Assembly (NCBI GenBank): GCA_018806985.1
Contig: JADANN010000200.1
Span: 210,001-274,000 of the forward strand
Length of the DNA stretch: 64,000 nucleotides
Reading direction: 5' to 3'
Source: Angiostrongylus vasorum
Taxonomy: Eukaryota > Nematoda > Chromadorea > Rhabditida > Metastrongylidae
How positions within the stretch are numbered: position 1 is the stretch's first letter; each line of letters starts with the position of its first letter. Made by a program: the position numbers and the translations under genes. The notes below the pieces were generated by a model, which was not told the DNA's origin, did not search any database, and worked only from the letters and a program-made list of their open reading frames with translations. Shown one piece after another: positions 1 to 12,000 of the stretch.

Positions 1-104
1 AACCCATTGTGCTACTCGTGCAAGTGACAGAGAGAATGGAAAGTTTACTGGCGCCGGCTCGAGTCACCCGACGATCGACGGGACTATAGGTGATATAGGT
101 GATT
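1..104 (+). mobile_element. 3' tail of an RTE-type non-LTR retrotransposon
   Basis: These bases match the last hundred bases of the RTE copies ending near 58180 (plus) and 2045 (minus): the stretch starting CCCATTGTGCTACTC, the GAGTCAC block, and a terminal pair of short repeats based on AGGTGATAT. The rest of the element would lie upstream of the window. It is non-coding 3' end sequence. Confidence 0.75.
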
Positions 105-2031
105 CATGCATATGAAACTAAAACAAAAAGTTGAATATCTAACTTGTTAAACATTTGTGTTCGTTTCTTCACATGTCTGCCTTTGGATGACCTATCGACC
201 GTAGGCTGATAGAAATTTCAACTGCCAAGGTTTTTGCTAGAAAATGTTGTTTAGGAATATGTTCCCATTTTTAAGCTGTCCGTAGTTTTCTGCAGAGCAG
301 TGTATCTTAACGTTCAAGACCCCCTAAGTGTAATAGAATTACTAACGATCATGTTAAGGAACTGCTTTTTGAAATAGTTCTCTTTGTTTGGATATCGGAC
401 AACGTTTTTATGTTTATACATTTCCATTCCTTTTACTCTGGTTTATTTATGTAGCTCAGGCATCACATTTTATCGATCTTAGTTATTAGCATTTACTCCT
501 GCACTTAGCCCTATAGACACAGGACATTTTTCTTCAAGCGCTCGCACCCGTTCTTTTACATCAAAGCTTTGCACTTATGATTCTGAAATCCTCAGCGATT
601 CCAAGGATTTCATACTCCTAATGAACCCTTTCTAGTTGATAGATCTTGCTCATCCGAGTCATTATATCAGTAGTGATGAGTAACTCTCTCAGTATAAGGG
701 ATAAAAAGGATAAAGCGAATCAATCGCTAAATGTGTGCGCTTTGCATTAGACTTCATCAAGCATCGTCATAGGAAACCTGAATTCAAATTTCGCCTATAC
801 AGTGGCTTGCGGTAGCATACCCACTATTAGTTCAGTTCTGCTCTCATCAAAAAGGCTTGGTACCCATCCGATTACCCCAGATAGATGAAAGTCTTAGTGA
901 GACTGTGGCTAGGGAAGCCAACCAAGTACCACGTTTGTATTGCGTAGCATCACTTGCCACTGCGTTGTACTCACCGCTCTGTAAGGATAGGTATAAAAAG
1001 CAAACAACGCGATCCACTAACAAGTCTTGGAAAATAGCCTGAGACATTGGCACTTCTGATCTCGAATCGAGTAGCAGCCTGAAATCAATTGGTATAGAAG
1101 CGCTTCTACACGAGAGGCATCCATCCACAACATATAAGGCCCACAATGCCGTGTGAGCTCAACCGGATAATCATAGACGTGTGCAATCACAGCTCTAGTA
1201 GTCTCGGATGAAGTACCCATAGAGCTACCTTCCAAAAAGCAAGCACATTCAAAATGAGGAAGTACGGTGTTCTCTATGTCTCGTTATAATTGGAATCCAC
1301 CTGAGAGCTTTGATACGAAACAACAAATGATTGGAGATTTTCCTAGCACTTGAATCGAATTACTCGATGACTAAAAGGGCGGAGTTACAAACTATTCTGT
1401 CACTTTATATTGGTAGAAATTATTCTTACAGTGTTCGTTGTAGAAATACGCAATTTCTTTTCGCTTCTTAACAATTGAGAGTTTATTTCATTTTAAGTTA
1501 AGTAATAAGCGGTTAAGTAAGTGAAATTTTCGAAACTGATTTTTTTCATGGTAGAATGCTCATGTATTGCTAATGGTTAGACTGTGGATTCTGTACAGCG
1601 CGTCATAGTGTTTTTGTGACAATGAATTGAGCTGATACTCTTAACGAGTTCCTTCTTTCCTGAAGTGCATTCAGTGACGCAACGTCTCCTTCGAAACGTA
1701 CAAATGAAAAATTGAGTTTATAACAGAATCAGCTGATGTCAAAACGTTTATCTTCCTATCACCTCATCGATTTTGTCTTCTTACTCATGTTTAGCGAAAA
1801 TTGTTTTCTTCAAAATCTTTGAAACAACATATTTGTTAAATTCATCGTCGGCACGACGGACCGTGAAACTTAATAGTTGTTTTTCGAACGTCGCCAAATT
1901 GAAAACTGAATAACGTCCACTGCAAGTTTGTCCCTGACGCGTACTAATCAGATTTTTGTAGATTATCTTACCATATGAAAACCTCAGTGGAGTGATTATG
2001 TCTTAGCTTTTATTTACTGCATAATCTTTTT
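105..2031. other. Intergenic stretch without a supported gene
   Basis: AT-rich sequence between two RTE insertions. Two overlapping minus-strand open frames (847-1146 and 1017-1235) are in different frames, have no splice context, and show no domain I can name. I see no repeat copy here that matches the families elsewhere in the window. Confidence 0.5.
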
Positions 2032-2044
2032 TCATGGCATCGTA
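2032..2044. repeat. Left target site duplication of the RTE copy
   Basis: The 13 bases TCATGGCATCGTA recur without mismatch at 5475-5487, immediately outside the other end of the RTE element. This fixes the element at 2045-5474. Confidence 0.85.
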
Positions 2045-2302
2045 TCCTGTATCACCTGTATTACCTGTAGTCCCTTTGATCATCGAGTGACTCGAGCGGG
2101 CGCCGCTGAACCTTCCATCTTTCCCTGTCGCGTGCAAGAGTAGCCCAGTGGGTTCTGCTCGCTCTAGGAACTCGTCGAGCATCATTTTTTTCTTCTAGGC
2201 TCTTCGTGAAGTACTCAGACCATCAGGGTTCAGTGGTCTTCCTGCAGTACGTTTGACATCCCCGAGGAATCCCAGTCACTAACGGTTCTTGTCCATCGGT
2301 TG

Positions 2303-4465
2303 TCATTCATACGCATTACGTATCCGGCCCATTTTATCTTCGACTGTTTGCTGTACAGAACGGCATCTTCGATTTTTTGATCGTTGACGCAGGTCGGAGC
2401 TTCGGATCCCATCCCTTACTTGTCTGAAACGGGATACTCCTAGCGTCGTCCTTTCGACTGCGCGTTCGATAACGCTGAGTGATATTTCATCCCGGTTACG
2501 CATCAACCAGGTTTCTGACGCATGCATTAGGAGAGAAAGTACCGTTGAGCCGAAAAGATGGGTACGGAGTCAGATGTTCTTTGTTCTCCTCACTAGTTCC
2601 TTGATGCTCTTGAAGGCTCCGAAAGCAGCTCGTTTCCTTGTGCTCATCTTTGGAGCAATGTCGTTCATCATATTGATTTCTCGACCTAGATAGAAATAAC
2701 TGGAGTATTCGGAGATATTCGTTTCTTTGAGCGTGAATGGGACATACGAAATCAATCCGCTCTTCAAGAACATCGTTTTTGTAAGATTTAGTCGAAGACC
2801 AATCTTTCCACAGGCTTTATCAAAGTCGGCAAGCATACGTTCCGCTTGGTTAATGTTGGTGTTATAATGATGATGTCATCAGCAAAGCAAAGATGATGTG
2901 ACTGCCGACCATCGATTTTCACTCCCATATTATCCCATTACAATGTTCGCATAACGTTTTGGAGGGCGGCGTTAATTAATTTTGGCGAGATGGTATCGCC
3001 TTGCCTAACTCCTCTTTTGACGTTAATGATAATATCGTTGTAGAATGGTAATATCTTCGTTGTGAAATTTTTGTAAAGCTTACAAATAGTCTCTATACAC
3101 TGAATAGCGACTCCTGGACTATCAAGTGCTTCCATGACTGCTCTATCTCAGTTGAATCAAAGGCCTTCTGTAAATCGATGAAAGTGAGACATAACGGTCT
3201 TTTTGTACTCTGGCGATACTTCATTAAGCCTTGTTATTGTGTGGATGTGGTCCGTCGTACTAATTCCTTTTTCGAAACCCTGCTTGCTCACATGGCTGTC
3301 CTTCGTCCAATGTTCTGTCATTCCTGTTTAGAATGACTCGAGTGAAAAGTTTGTAGACGACAGACAGCAAGCAGATTGGGCGATAGTCGCCGATATCGTA
3401 TAAGTCTCCCTTCGTGAACAATAACACTGTCCTGCTGGTCTTCCACTGAGTAGGGACTTTGCATTCAGACAGGTGACGTGTGAAAAGCCTAGCCAGTGTT
3501 TTTACGAGCACTGGCGGAAGGTTCTTCAGGTGTTCTAGTTTTATCCTGTCCGGATCTGGTGCTGTTCGATTTTTCCACCGACGAAATGGCACGTCGGATT
3601 TCGGAATGGTGAACCGGTGGTACAACATATCCATCCTCTTTTATTTCATATGACGGAAGGTGGACGTGGCTATCGAAAAGATCTGAGTAGTATTCGTAAA
3701 TGATTTTCTCCACTGCATTTCTGGACGTTGTAACTGTTCCGTCTGGGAATCGGAGTGCAATCATCTTGGTCTTGTAATTGGTGAAGCTTCGGTGGGCTTT
3801 GCGAATGCTCTTCCTAGCCCCTGCAGCTTCGACCATTACTGCTGCTCTTCTCTCTTTTAAGATCTTCCTTTATCGCCTGTCTGCATTGTTTTGCAAGTTC
3901 GGACGTTAGTAGCGGTTGCCTGCAGCTCGTGCGATTCCACGCTGGCGTAGCAGCTCGGGTGTTCTGGAGACAGACGCCTCTTGGTGGCTTTCGAACTCCC
4001 AGCTTTCATAGCGCTGACGTGAAGATGTTGAATGGGCCGATCGTATTTTTCGTCGATGTTATCGACAACGGCATCTTCCCAATGCCGACTAATGAATTGA
4101 ATAAGTTCCTGTTTACGATGGTTCTGGGACTTCGGTTTTTGAATTTGGCGGCTTTTTTTCTCCTTTTCGTGAGAAATAGAATCTTGCACGAAGGACACAG
4201 TGGTCTGATAGGGTGTAGAATTTTGGGACGACAGCGACATCGGTTAGGGAAAACCTATTTACTGTGATGTGGTCTATTTCGTTATGGTACTTTCCATTGG
4301 GAGACTCCCACGTCCAGCGTTGAGGGTGGGGCTTTTGGAACTGGGATTTACCATGGATGGTCTTTGTTTCGTCATGATAAACTCAGAGAGCCGCTGACCC
4401 TTTTCGTTCCCTTCTAATCCGTTGGTCCCAATGTGAGGCTCTTCAGACGTTCTTCTTGGTCCAAT
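2303..4465 (-). pseudogene. RTE linker and reverse transcriptase domain, frameshifted
   Basis: Successive minus-strand frames carry, in order, the rest of the endonuclease, a basic linker (3857-4240), and the RT palm. RT motifs seen are DYRPICLLSVVYKLFTRV (about 3340-3400), IDLQKAFDS (motif A, about 3160-3185), VRQGDTISPKL (motif B, about 2985-3020) and CFADDI (motif C, about 2868-2885). The motif C aspartate pair is intact. Frameshifts near 3490-3630, 3140, 2840 and 2530 split the frame into pieces of 65-124 codons. Family function: copies element RNA at the nicked target. This copy cannot make a full protein. Confidence 0.88.
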
Positions 4466-5137
4466 CTAGGTGTTGAAATCTCCAATGATCTTGAATGTGT
4501 GGTCTTCTCTGCAGAACTTCTCCAAGTCCATATAGAACGCTTCGACTTCTTCTTCGTCAAAGTTTGATGTCGGCGCGTAAACGACGAAGATTGTCAAAGC
4601 CGGTATTGATCCACATCTTTTTAATCGTAAAAGCCCGATCCGGGTTGTAAGCGGTTCGAATGAATCGATGTTCATGGACAAACTCGTGTTGAAGAGAACG
4701 CCGACGCCGCAGACTCCTCTGCTGTCGCATATTCCGAAGAACAGTTCTTCTCCGGTGTCATAGACGGCGTTGAATGAGTGGCATCGTCTCGTCTCGCCCA
4801 GGCCGATGACGTCGTACCTTATCCTTCTTGCTTGCATGAGCAAGTCTTCTATCGAGGACTCGGATGCAAGTGTACGTGCATTGTAGGTACAGATCGTCAC
4901 CATAGTTCTTTGTAATCCAGGCAGTTTCCGTTGGCCCTGAGATTTTAGCAGCCTCTCCGTACTCGTCCTACCCAACGCTGCGAAATTGGGGGGCTCTTTC
5001 GGGGTCAACGAGGCCCGTTTTTTTTTGTTTTTTACTGTGTTTGGCATTTCGACACCTACGTATAGCATGCTGGGCTCTGGACGTAGGGAGCTGGGTATAC
5101 TCGTGAGTAGCTTGCCAATCTCTCCCAGAGTGGACAT
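4466..5137 (-). pseudogene. RTE APE-like endonuclease domain, truncated by a stop codon
   Basis: A 223-codon open frame. Residues about 80-223 resemble the apurinic-type endonuclease of RTE elements, which nicks target DNA for target-primed reverse transcription. Visible motifs are TYNARTL near the start of the domain, GLGETRR, the VYAPTS strand and a terminal GDFN. The frame stops directly after GDFN plus one residue, where the copy at 55117 continues through an Ala-Lys pair. A single base change turning a Lys codon into TAG explains the stop, and the downstream sequence still reads as the endonuclease C-terminal part. The first 75 residues are basic and unrecognised. The start codon is the first ATG of the frame, just after the 5' untranslated region. 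Confidence 0.85.
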
Positions 5138-5474
5138 GGAGCTTATAGTTGGAGGCGACTCCTAACCGCCTCCCATATACTTCCCTCTGTCACTTGATTG
5201 CAGGCTTTTTGGCCCGAATTGACTCGTAGAATACAATCCGCATAAACGAGAACGCACCCACACACGCATGCATGAATACGTCTAGCAAATACAGAAAATA
5301 TGTGCCAAATCGGCGCAGCAGAAAGAGAGAGTCCATCACCTGGAGCCACCTACGTCTCAGGGAAGCAAAGGTCGCTTTTGGTTCGCGATTAGCCCCCTAT
5401 CCGCCATCTGAGGACGCGCTACGTAGCCTTTCGACTAACCGGCTCGAGATCCCTCATATAAGGGAGATCCGTGG

Positions 5475-5487
5475 TCATGGCATCGTA
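5475..5487. repeat. Right target site duplication of the RTE copy
   Basis: TCATGGCATCGTA, identical to 2032-2044. It lies directly outside the 5' end of the minus-strand RTE element. Confidence 0.85.
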
Positions 5488-5599
5488 CTGCATGGAATGC
5501 AACCAGATGAATGGTTTCATAAGCGGAGAACTCGGTACCTCATTTGGGCTTCTACCCTACGATTTCCCTAACCGGAGCTCACGCCCCATCACCACCCCA

Positions 5600-5795
5600 A
5601 CTGTGGCCGGGATTTCAATGCCGATTTGCGCTCTCCAGATCATTTCCGTTGAAACATAATTGCCGATAGCTCCAATAGAATTAAGGAATGGCTAAGAGTA
5701 AGGCAATGCAAGGAGTTTAGTTGGTGCGGTGGATAACACGTGACCCTCAGCTGTGGATAATCACAGGTTCGATGCTCACTTGACGTTCCAAAATT
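5600..5795 (+). mobile_element. Diverged SINE3 copy (tRNA-derived)
   Basis: The head (TTCAATGCCGATTTGCGCTC, then a CCAGATCA block) matches the heads of the copies at 16500 and 49430. It is followed by a tRNA-like part with an A-box-like GGTGCGGTGGATAA and a B-box-like AGGTTCGATGC near 5764-5774. It is older and more diverged than the 49-kb copies. Confidence 0.5.
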
Positions 5796-6084
5796 TGTTC
5801 GTATCTCAGCTATTCTTGTAGTTGTATTTCAGTCGATCAAACTGGAATCGATTGAAGTTGAACTAGACGCTCTTAGTTTTGTCTTATCGTACATCTCATT
5901 GGTGTTCTTGTTTGTCCCGCCTACCTCAGGAACTAAGTCACTAGAGAGACATATAGTGTTTCATACCACAAGATAAACAACTGAACAGTCGTTTTTGTTT
6001 TCAGCTAACAAATATTTTTACTCGCTCCTCATCTCTTTTCTGGTTGCTCTTCGATCTCCTTCAAAGCTGAACACTCAGTGCTCT

Positions 6085-6400
6085 TTAGTTCCAGCAATCG
6101 CGAGGTTGTTAAACAGCATACATTTACTCCATAGAAAAACACAATACAATACAACAGTAGCTTCAGTAGCTTAGAGCCGCTTCTGTCTTCAGAGAGTCAT
6201 CAACCTCATGCGTCTATAATCAGCTGTTCTAATCTCCCTCATTGGAAGGCACGTAAAAAAAAGCGGCTGTGAAGAAGGCGATACTGCCAAAACGTCAGCT
6301 ACTGTTGCATTGTGTTGTGTGTTTTCTATGGAAGTAAATGAATGCTGCTGTTTAACATCCTCAGCGATACATGAACAAGAAAACGACGCATTTATAATCT
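6085..6400 (+). mobile_element. Deletion derivative of a Penelope-like element (terminal repeats only)
   Basis: The left end (AGCAATCGCGAGGTTG, then AAACAGCATACATTTAC) and right end (an inverted version, ending with AACAAGAAAACGACGC) match both ends of the large PLE at 22553-24721. Between them is only about 150 bp, including the hairpin motif near 6270-6300. All RT and endonuclease sequence is missing, so this is a non-autonomous copy of the same subfamily. Confidence 0.75.
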
Positions 6401-6559
6401 AGTGCCGGGGTTAACAGAAAGTCGATCCTGGGAACTCAGTACTCTGTTCAGATGTCGCTTTAGTGTATTATTGTAGCATTTCGTCGTGAACAGTTTAATA
6501 ACGAGTACATTTTTAGGAAATAGTAATAGATGTGAAAAAACTAGCTGAGAGGAAGGCAG

Positions 6560-6725
6560 CGCGAGGGCTACCGTGGCTCAGTATGTAATGCGTCATCCCC
6601 GGGAAAAGGTAGTCGTGGTTCGATGTGGCTCGCGGACCAAGAGTTTTGCGAATATCTCACCATCGTTGTAGATTTCGTATAGTACCCTGCCGTGAAAGTT
6701 GTAGCAGGCAATAAATAAAAATGTA
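6560..6725 (+). mobile_element. SINE3 copy with recognisable A and B boxes
   Basis: CGTGGCTCAGTATG (A-box-like) is followed about 45 bp later by GTGGTTCGATG (B-box-like). The 3' part, AGTTTTGCGAATATCTCACC through to CCCTGCCGTGAAAG and GCAATAAATAAAAATG, matches the SINE3 3' body elsewhere. Confidence 0.7.
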
Positions 6726-7945
6726 AACGATGTGAAAAAAATTCTTTAGAGTATCATCCAGAACAAGTTCACTGAAAGATACTAAAAAATTCACAAAAAA
6801 GCCTCTTAATTCTGCAAGAAAGGGAAATTAGCAGTATACATAAGATAGCCAGACTTCTTCATCAGTGATCACTCTCAGTATATCATTCAACTGTACTTGT
6901 TCATTCGGCGAATTGATGAGTGCGAAATCCGAAAAGCCACTATCATATACTCCCGTTTTTCGTTGGATTGAATGCGGATCTTTCACATGATGTCACGATG
7001 TTTGTTGAAATTGAATTGCATTGGTCTTTTTAGTCGATAGCAAGCGAGCTTCATGAAGTGGACAAGACCGTTTCTAGTAATTACCACATAGTGCTTGCCA
7101 TTCACAGACACTTGCGAAAAGTATCCTTTGGAGAGCCTTAGACCATCAAACTAGCGATCTTTATACTGACTCACTTATCGTGAAGTTATCTTCTCCTCAG
7201 TTGGAAACCCTTAAGTTCTGGATCTTTGCTTTTTTTCACTATCTTTTGCTTTAAAAATGTTTAAGAAATTTGTTTGTTTGTGGAAGTATGAGTTTTTCGC
7301 TTCATTGCCAGTTTCTTTTCTTCACCATCATTTTTTGTCGGTAATTGATAAGTTGGTAATTGAAGACGAGAATTTTTCTAACAACTGGTATGTATTGTGT
7401 TGTATTACAACAATCTCATGCTTGTCTTCTTTTTTGGACCTAAAAGGAACTTTGTTAGAACTTTTGAAGTGAGGGTTTCTTGCAAAGGCACTGAATTGAT
7501 CAACAAACAAAAGATAACTTTTGCACAATTAGTATAAAAAATTACGAGCCAGACTAAGATCGCAGTAAAAACCAGCAAATACTTGTATTAATCACTGATT
7601 TCAAGCATCTGCTCTGCGACCATTCCATAGAACTCTTAATTTACTCATCCTTTGTAGAAAGTACACGGTTACTTTGACGAGATTTCAAAATCTAACTTCC
7701 TCATACCCAGTTTCCTGCTCGTGGTGTTATCCTAACAAAAATTCAACTGTGGCAGCTGTTTTCGATGACTCTTAGTGATCATAGTACCACCTGTCGGTTC
7801 AGAAGCCTTTTTGTTCATTGTGTTTTTATAGAGTTGGGTAATATAGATTTGACACAGAGAAACTCGCACAGATTATTCGCCTTCCAGAGTTGTCCCACAG
7901 CTAATGGGACTACGGCTAGTAGTGATGATCCTTATACCATATTCC
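6726..7945. other. AT-rich intergenic sequence
   Basis: Open frames here (for example 7257-7472 plus) are phenylalanine and leucine-rich translations of AT-rich DNA, without domain or splice support. I see no gene or recognisable repeat. Confidence 0.5.
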
Positions 7946-7949
7946 GTTT

Positions 7950-8190
7950 ATAGATGAATGAGACCGTTTACGTTCCTTTTTTGTACTTATTTACTTGGTT
8001 CGATGCCAGATGTTGCGCGGATCCCAGCTACTCTTTAATTCGATTTGTTCCATTATATCCGTTGCCCACAACGATCTTTGGAGCTTGTGGTTGTTTATCG
8101 CCGTGCCACTTGACGACTCTGTCTTCTTCAACAATGTTGTTGAAAGCCGGTCGAGTTGATTCACATTGAAATCCTAGGATAACTCTATTT
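7950..8190 (-). mobile_element. Degraded SINE2 copy, minus strand
   Basis: The translated pattern and block order (GCGGATCCCAGC, a CGATTTGTTCC block, GGTCGAGTTGATTC near the end) match minus-strand reads of the SINE2 copies at 39475-39700 and 43465-43840. The tRNA-like head is not clear. Confidence 0.5.
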
Positions 8191-8693
8191 TAGCATTTCC
8201 ATCTCTTCGCTATAGGCGTTCTGCAGCCTTTGTGTATCGAACGAAGCTTTTATCAGATAATTCTGATATTATTTGTCAAACTCGGAAAGGCAACAAGCTT
8301 CATGCATAGTGGCGAACCGATGAGCACGTGTGAAACGTCAAGCCTTTCTAACCACTGCGCCCTTCTCGCTATTGATTCAATAGATTGGCTGTTTAAGCAC
8401 TAATATATGATAGAGTTACTTACGTGATACAATAAGCACAATTATTAATAGGGTATAACACGAGTAATTTACATTTAGATTAGGTTCGTATTGGAGAAAT
8501 TTAATGAAATGCTACAATGTCGTAAATTCAAATTAAACCTCTTTTTTACTGAGTAAAGAACAACTCTTTACTCGTATAAACTGCCGTTAAGTATTTAAGT
8601 CCTTAAAGATGAACAGAGCGTTTGCTTGACTTATTTCAAACAATCCACGCATAAATCATTTTTTGTTTTGTTTTTATTTTTATCCCTTCTCAG

Positions 8694-8730
8694 GTGCTGA
8701 TTCTGCCTTATTCTTTCACCTGCATGAAAG
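8694..8730 (+). other. Possible non-coding leader exon of the globin gene
   Basis: A T-rich tract ending CTTCTCAG precedes 37 bases that end AAAG before GTTACT, which looks like a small exon. None of its frames joins the next exon (8907) without a stop codon, so if used it would be 5' untranslated. Alternatively this acceptor, or the one at 8906, could receive a spliced leader. Confidence 0.3.
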
Positions 8731-8906
8731 GTTACTGTCAGCTCTGACGGAAGAAATGGGCCACATCAAACTCTTTTCAATCTTTCATCAGCATTTTATT
8801 GTGCTAATAATAGTAATAACAATAAAAAATAAGAGATAAATGTTCCTTCAGTATGGAAAGAAGGTGTAACGACGACTACTTGTTGTTGACTGTTCTTTTC
8901 TTCTAG

Positions 8907-9044
8907 ATGGATTTATTGGATAGAATCAATTACGAGGATAAACAATTACTGAAGAGAAGTTGGGTGGTACTTGAGAAGCACATCAACGATACCGCATACT
9001 GTATATTTGAAATGATATTCAATCAAAGTCCAGACACTAAACAG
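8907..9044 (+). CDS. Globin exon 1 (helices A and B)
   Basis: 46 codons beginning MDLLDRINYEDKQLLKRSW and ending DTKQ, closed by CAG/GTTCGT. It ends in phase 0. The acceptor TTCTAG directly abuts the ATG. Confidence 0.85.
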
Positions 9045-12000
9045 GTTCGTTTACAAATTTTTTATGGCTAGCTCTTCATTATCGATTCAAGGAGAATCCT
9101 ACTATCGACTTTCTGCTAACCTCGTCATTGGTAAAGTAATTCTTCGTATTCTTATTGAGCAAACGCGAGGTGTAACTTTATTCTTTATTCACGACTAAAG
9201 CTGACGTTTCGGCGGACTTCGCCTTCCTCAGAGCCTGGAAAGGTCAAGTTGATAGCAATCTATTCGGCCAAACACCTCCATAACTAAACAGAGAAAACGC
9301 TAAACCAATCAATCACCTTGAACATTTGTTTGTTTCGAGTTATTGAACGAACAGTCAGAGTATATCAAGTTTACCCGAGAGAAACCGAAAGAAAACTGGC
9401 TTCCATTCCTGAACGTCCAAATTAACCTATCAGAAAATGGCTACATTACAAATTGGTACCGAAAGCCAAGTAGTAAAGACATCTTGGTTCATTACCTCTC
9501 CTCTCACCCCTCTCACACGAAAAGGGCGCTAGTAAGAAACATGTTTCGAACAGCAACCAACGTGTGCGCGGGAAGAGAGGAGATAGAGGAGTCCCGCAAC
9601 TTAACACGGCAAATAGCCATTTCTAATGGCTACGAAACTGTAACTCGGGATAGGTGGGAAATACTAGGCCCCCAAACGACAACTCTAGCGATAGAAAGGT
9701 CTCATTTATCCTACCCTTCATTTAAAATGATGTAAGTACAGCTATAAATCGCTTTTTAAGAAGGGCGGGTCTAGAAAATTCGGTAAACGTAGTTGAAATG
9801 CCACCGAGTACTCTTGGGCGCCAGCTAGTTCATAACCGCCTATATGATGGTCTGTGTGCAACGCAAAATTGCATAATTTGCCCTAATGGTAGAAACGGTG
9901 ATTGCATAAGCTCGCGTACAGTTTACCTGATCTCTTGTGTGAAGAATGCCGAGACGAATACATTGGCGAAACGGGCAGACCACTCTGTGTCCGCATTAAA
10001 GAACACCTAGTCGGTAAACGTAAACCAAGGCACGCATTGGACTCAGAGACATAAGACTTTGAAGTACGGGTTACGATCCTCGCAAAAGAATCGAGAACAC
10101 AAGTGCGCAAAACTCTCGAGGCGTTCTGGATTAATTCCAGAAATCCGAAAATGAATTGCAGGGAAGAATACCTCATTATCATGCGTGATATTGGGCAGTA
10201 TTTAACCCTGTTGTTCTGATGGAAGAGGCACATTACGCTCCCATGTGAATTCTGTGCGGTTGGTCTCCACGCGACATACTCAGTGGAAGACTCACAGGAA
10301 AGCGGTGAGTGTGCAAAGAAGCTATTCTGTTTTTAATGTGATTGAAATCTTGGTTTAGAGTTTTCTCTGTTTGGTTATGGAGGTGGAGGTGTTTGGCCGA
10401 ATAGATTGCCGTCAAGTTGACCTTTCCAGGCTCTGAGGAAGGCGAATTCTGCCAAAACGTCAGCTTATTCGTGAATAAAGAATCAAGGAGAATCTTCCTC
10501 AAAAAGCTGAAACCTCAAATGAAGTTGCTTTTTTTCATCGTTACTTAATTCAGTGCTAACTTCATCGTTTGGTATGTTATTCGCAACAACGAAATTGAAT
10601 CACTGACATGGAAAGCTGGAACATTTTTGAAAATTTAAAAAAGAGAACGCAGGAAACCACCACGGTGATTTTAGCTCTTTCCATTCATGAAGATAAAAGC
10701 AGCTGGTGATTCGAAACGTTCGCGTGAAATGGAATTTCATGCCTTAAGATTCATGCAGGTATTTTTTCTAGCTTACTTATCTCTAATGACAAAAGGCCGT
10801 CATCGCGTGAGGGCTTCCGCGGAAATTAGGGTGGATTACATGGCTAGCCATTACATTAATGATGAAAAATGTTAAACGTATGCCTATAAAGAACCTAACA
10901 CTAGCGTATGGACGAGGATGAAATAATGGGAAAGGGCTTATTGCTTTTGCTGCGAAGACAGACTGAATTGTACCTTATTTTTTATGCGCTGTCGTACATG
11001 TGAGCAAAGAGCAGAACAATAAAGCCTAACACCTTGGTCAACTCCCTAGAGATACGAATTCGACTTCAATAGGCTTCGTAAAGGCAGATAGCACAGTGGT
11101 AGTGATCACGAGCACGATCTCGGTTCGATCTCGCTCCAGGCTCACCAATCTTCTCGTCCCTCCGACGTCGGGAATACCGGGCTCGGTCGGGAAAAAAAAA
11201 TCTCACTGCGATCCAACTGGGAGCGCTCCAGGCCGCAATCTCACAGGCAATCAAAAACTCAGAGAGAGTCGATTCGACCAGCATTCTACGACATTCGAAA
11301 TAAAGATGGAATCCTCAAGCAGTAGGCGAAGCCATATATAAATAGTTAAAAGACCTTGTGGATGATTGATGCGAGGAAATGAATTAGAAATGAGAAGTGC
11401 TGGGACCAGCACAATAGACGTGAGAGCGTGTCGTATAAAATAAATAGTAAAAATCATTGGATTCATAGGGTTGATCGAATTCATACCTTTCCTGTACTGT
11501 ACCCTGACTTGCAGTGGACCGATATATGAAGTCTGGGCTTTTACTCTTTCCACGCAAGCTTCCCTACACGTGTGGAATGTGTACGGCTTGCTTCGCCAAC
11601 ACGCCGGATCGAACCAATGACAAGTTGTACATTGCAGGGAACTCATTACCGTTATACGCTCTCAGTCATCTACATGCATATGTATGAAAATGACCATATA
11701 TATACGTGCATATATTCTGTGTGTATGGCTATCTATCTGCCTGCATTCAGTTTTATCCTGAGTCGATATGGCTAGAAGTCTTTACTTAGATGTTTGGGTA
11801 TCTAAAGAGGCATGGATTCGGCTTGAAGCAACAACTCTGGCTTCTACTTCTTGCAGTCCAAACAAATTAACTGGATGTATATCTAGCTTTTTAAATTAGA
11901 GCCTTAGGGAAATATTTAGCCTAGCGGACACGATAATTAACGAGTTTCATAAGTCTGTATGCACTTTGTATCCATGAATTAAGCGGAAATAATCAAAAAC

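Larger units (their letters stand above)
2045..5474 (-). mobile_element. Nearly full-length RTE-type non-LTR retrotransposon, minus strand
   Basis: The 3.4-kb element lies between perfect 13-bp target duplications. Read on the minus strand it has a 5' untranslated segment starting CCACGGATCTCCC (ending at 5474), an APE-type endonuclease region, a reverse transcriptase region, and a short 3' end of ACAGGTGAT-like 9-bp repeats. The arrangement (APE endonuclease then RT, no LTRs, short repeat tail) is that of the RTE clade. The coding part is broken by one nonsense change in the endonuclease and several frameshifts in the RT, so this copy is not autonomous. The perfect duplication suggests a fairly recent insertion compared with the other RTE copies here. 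Confidence 0.9.
9099..10482 (+). mobile_element. Penelope-like element in globin intron 1
   Basis: About 1.4 kb between 12-bp direct repeats, nearly filling the first globin intron in the sense direction. The ends are inverted copies of each other over more than 100 bp: TTTATTCTTTATTCACGA, the hairpin motif, and the segment TGGCCGAATAGATTG. Inside are the C-terminal part of a PLE reverse transcriptase and a GIY-YIG endonuclease. The RT fingers and palm are missing, so the copy is defective. Inverted terminal segments and a GIY-YIG domain are typical of Penelope-like elements. Confidence 0.85.

Noticed and set aside
847..1235. Overlapping minus-strand frames with a YMLWMDAS-like phrase resembling an LTR element RNase H
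   Set aside because: The likeness is to a few residues only, the two frames are out of phase, and no RT, protease or LTR is nearby.
5272..5659. Plus-strand frames of 99 and 62 codons
   Set aside because: They run antisense across the RTE 5' region, its target duplication and a SINE3 head.
7257..7472. 71-codon plus-strand frame before the globin gene
   Set aside because: AT-rich composition, mirrored by an equal minus-strand frame, no domain and no splice signals.
9343..9735. 130-codon frame as a host gene
   Set aside because: It begins at a non-ATG codon inside a Penelope-type RT block and lies within an element with target duplications.
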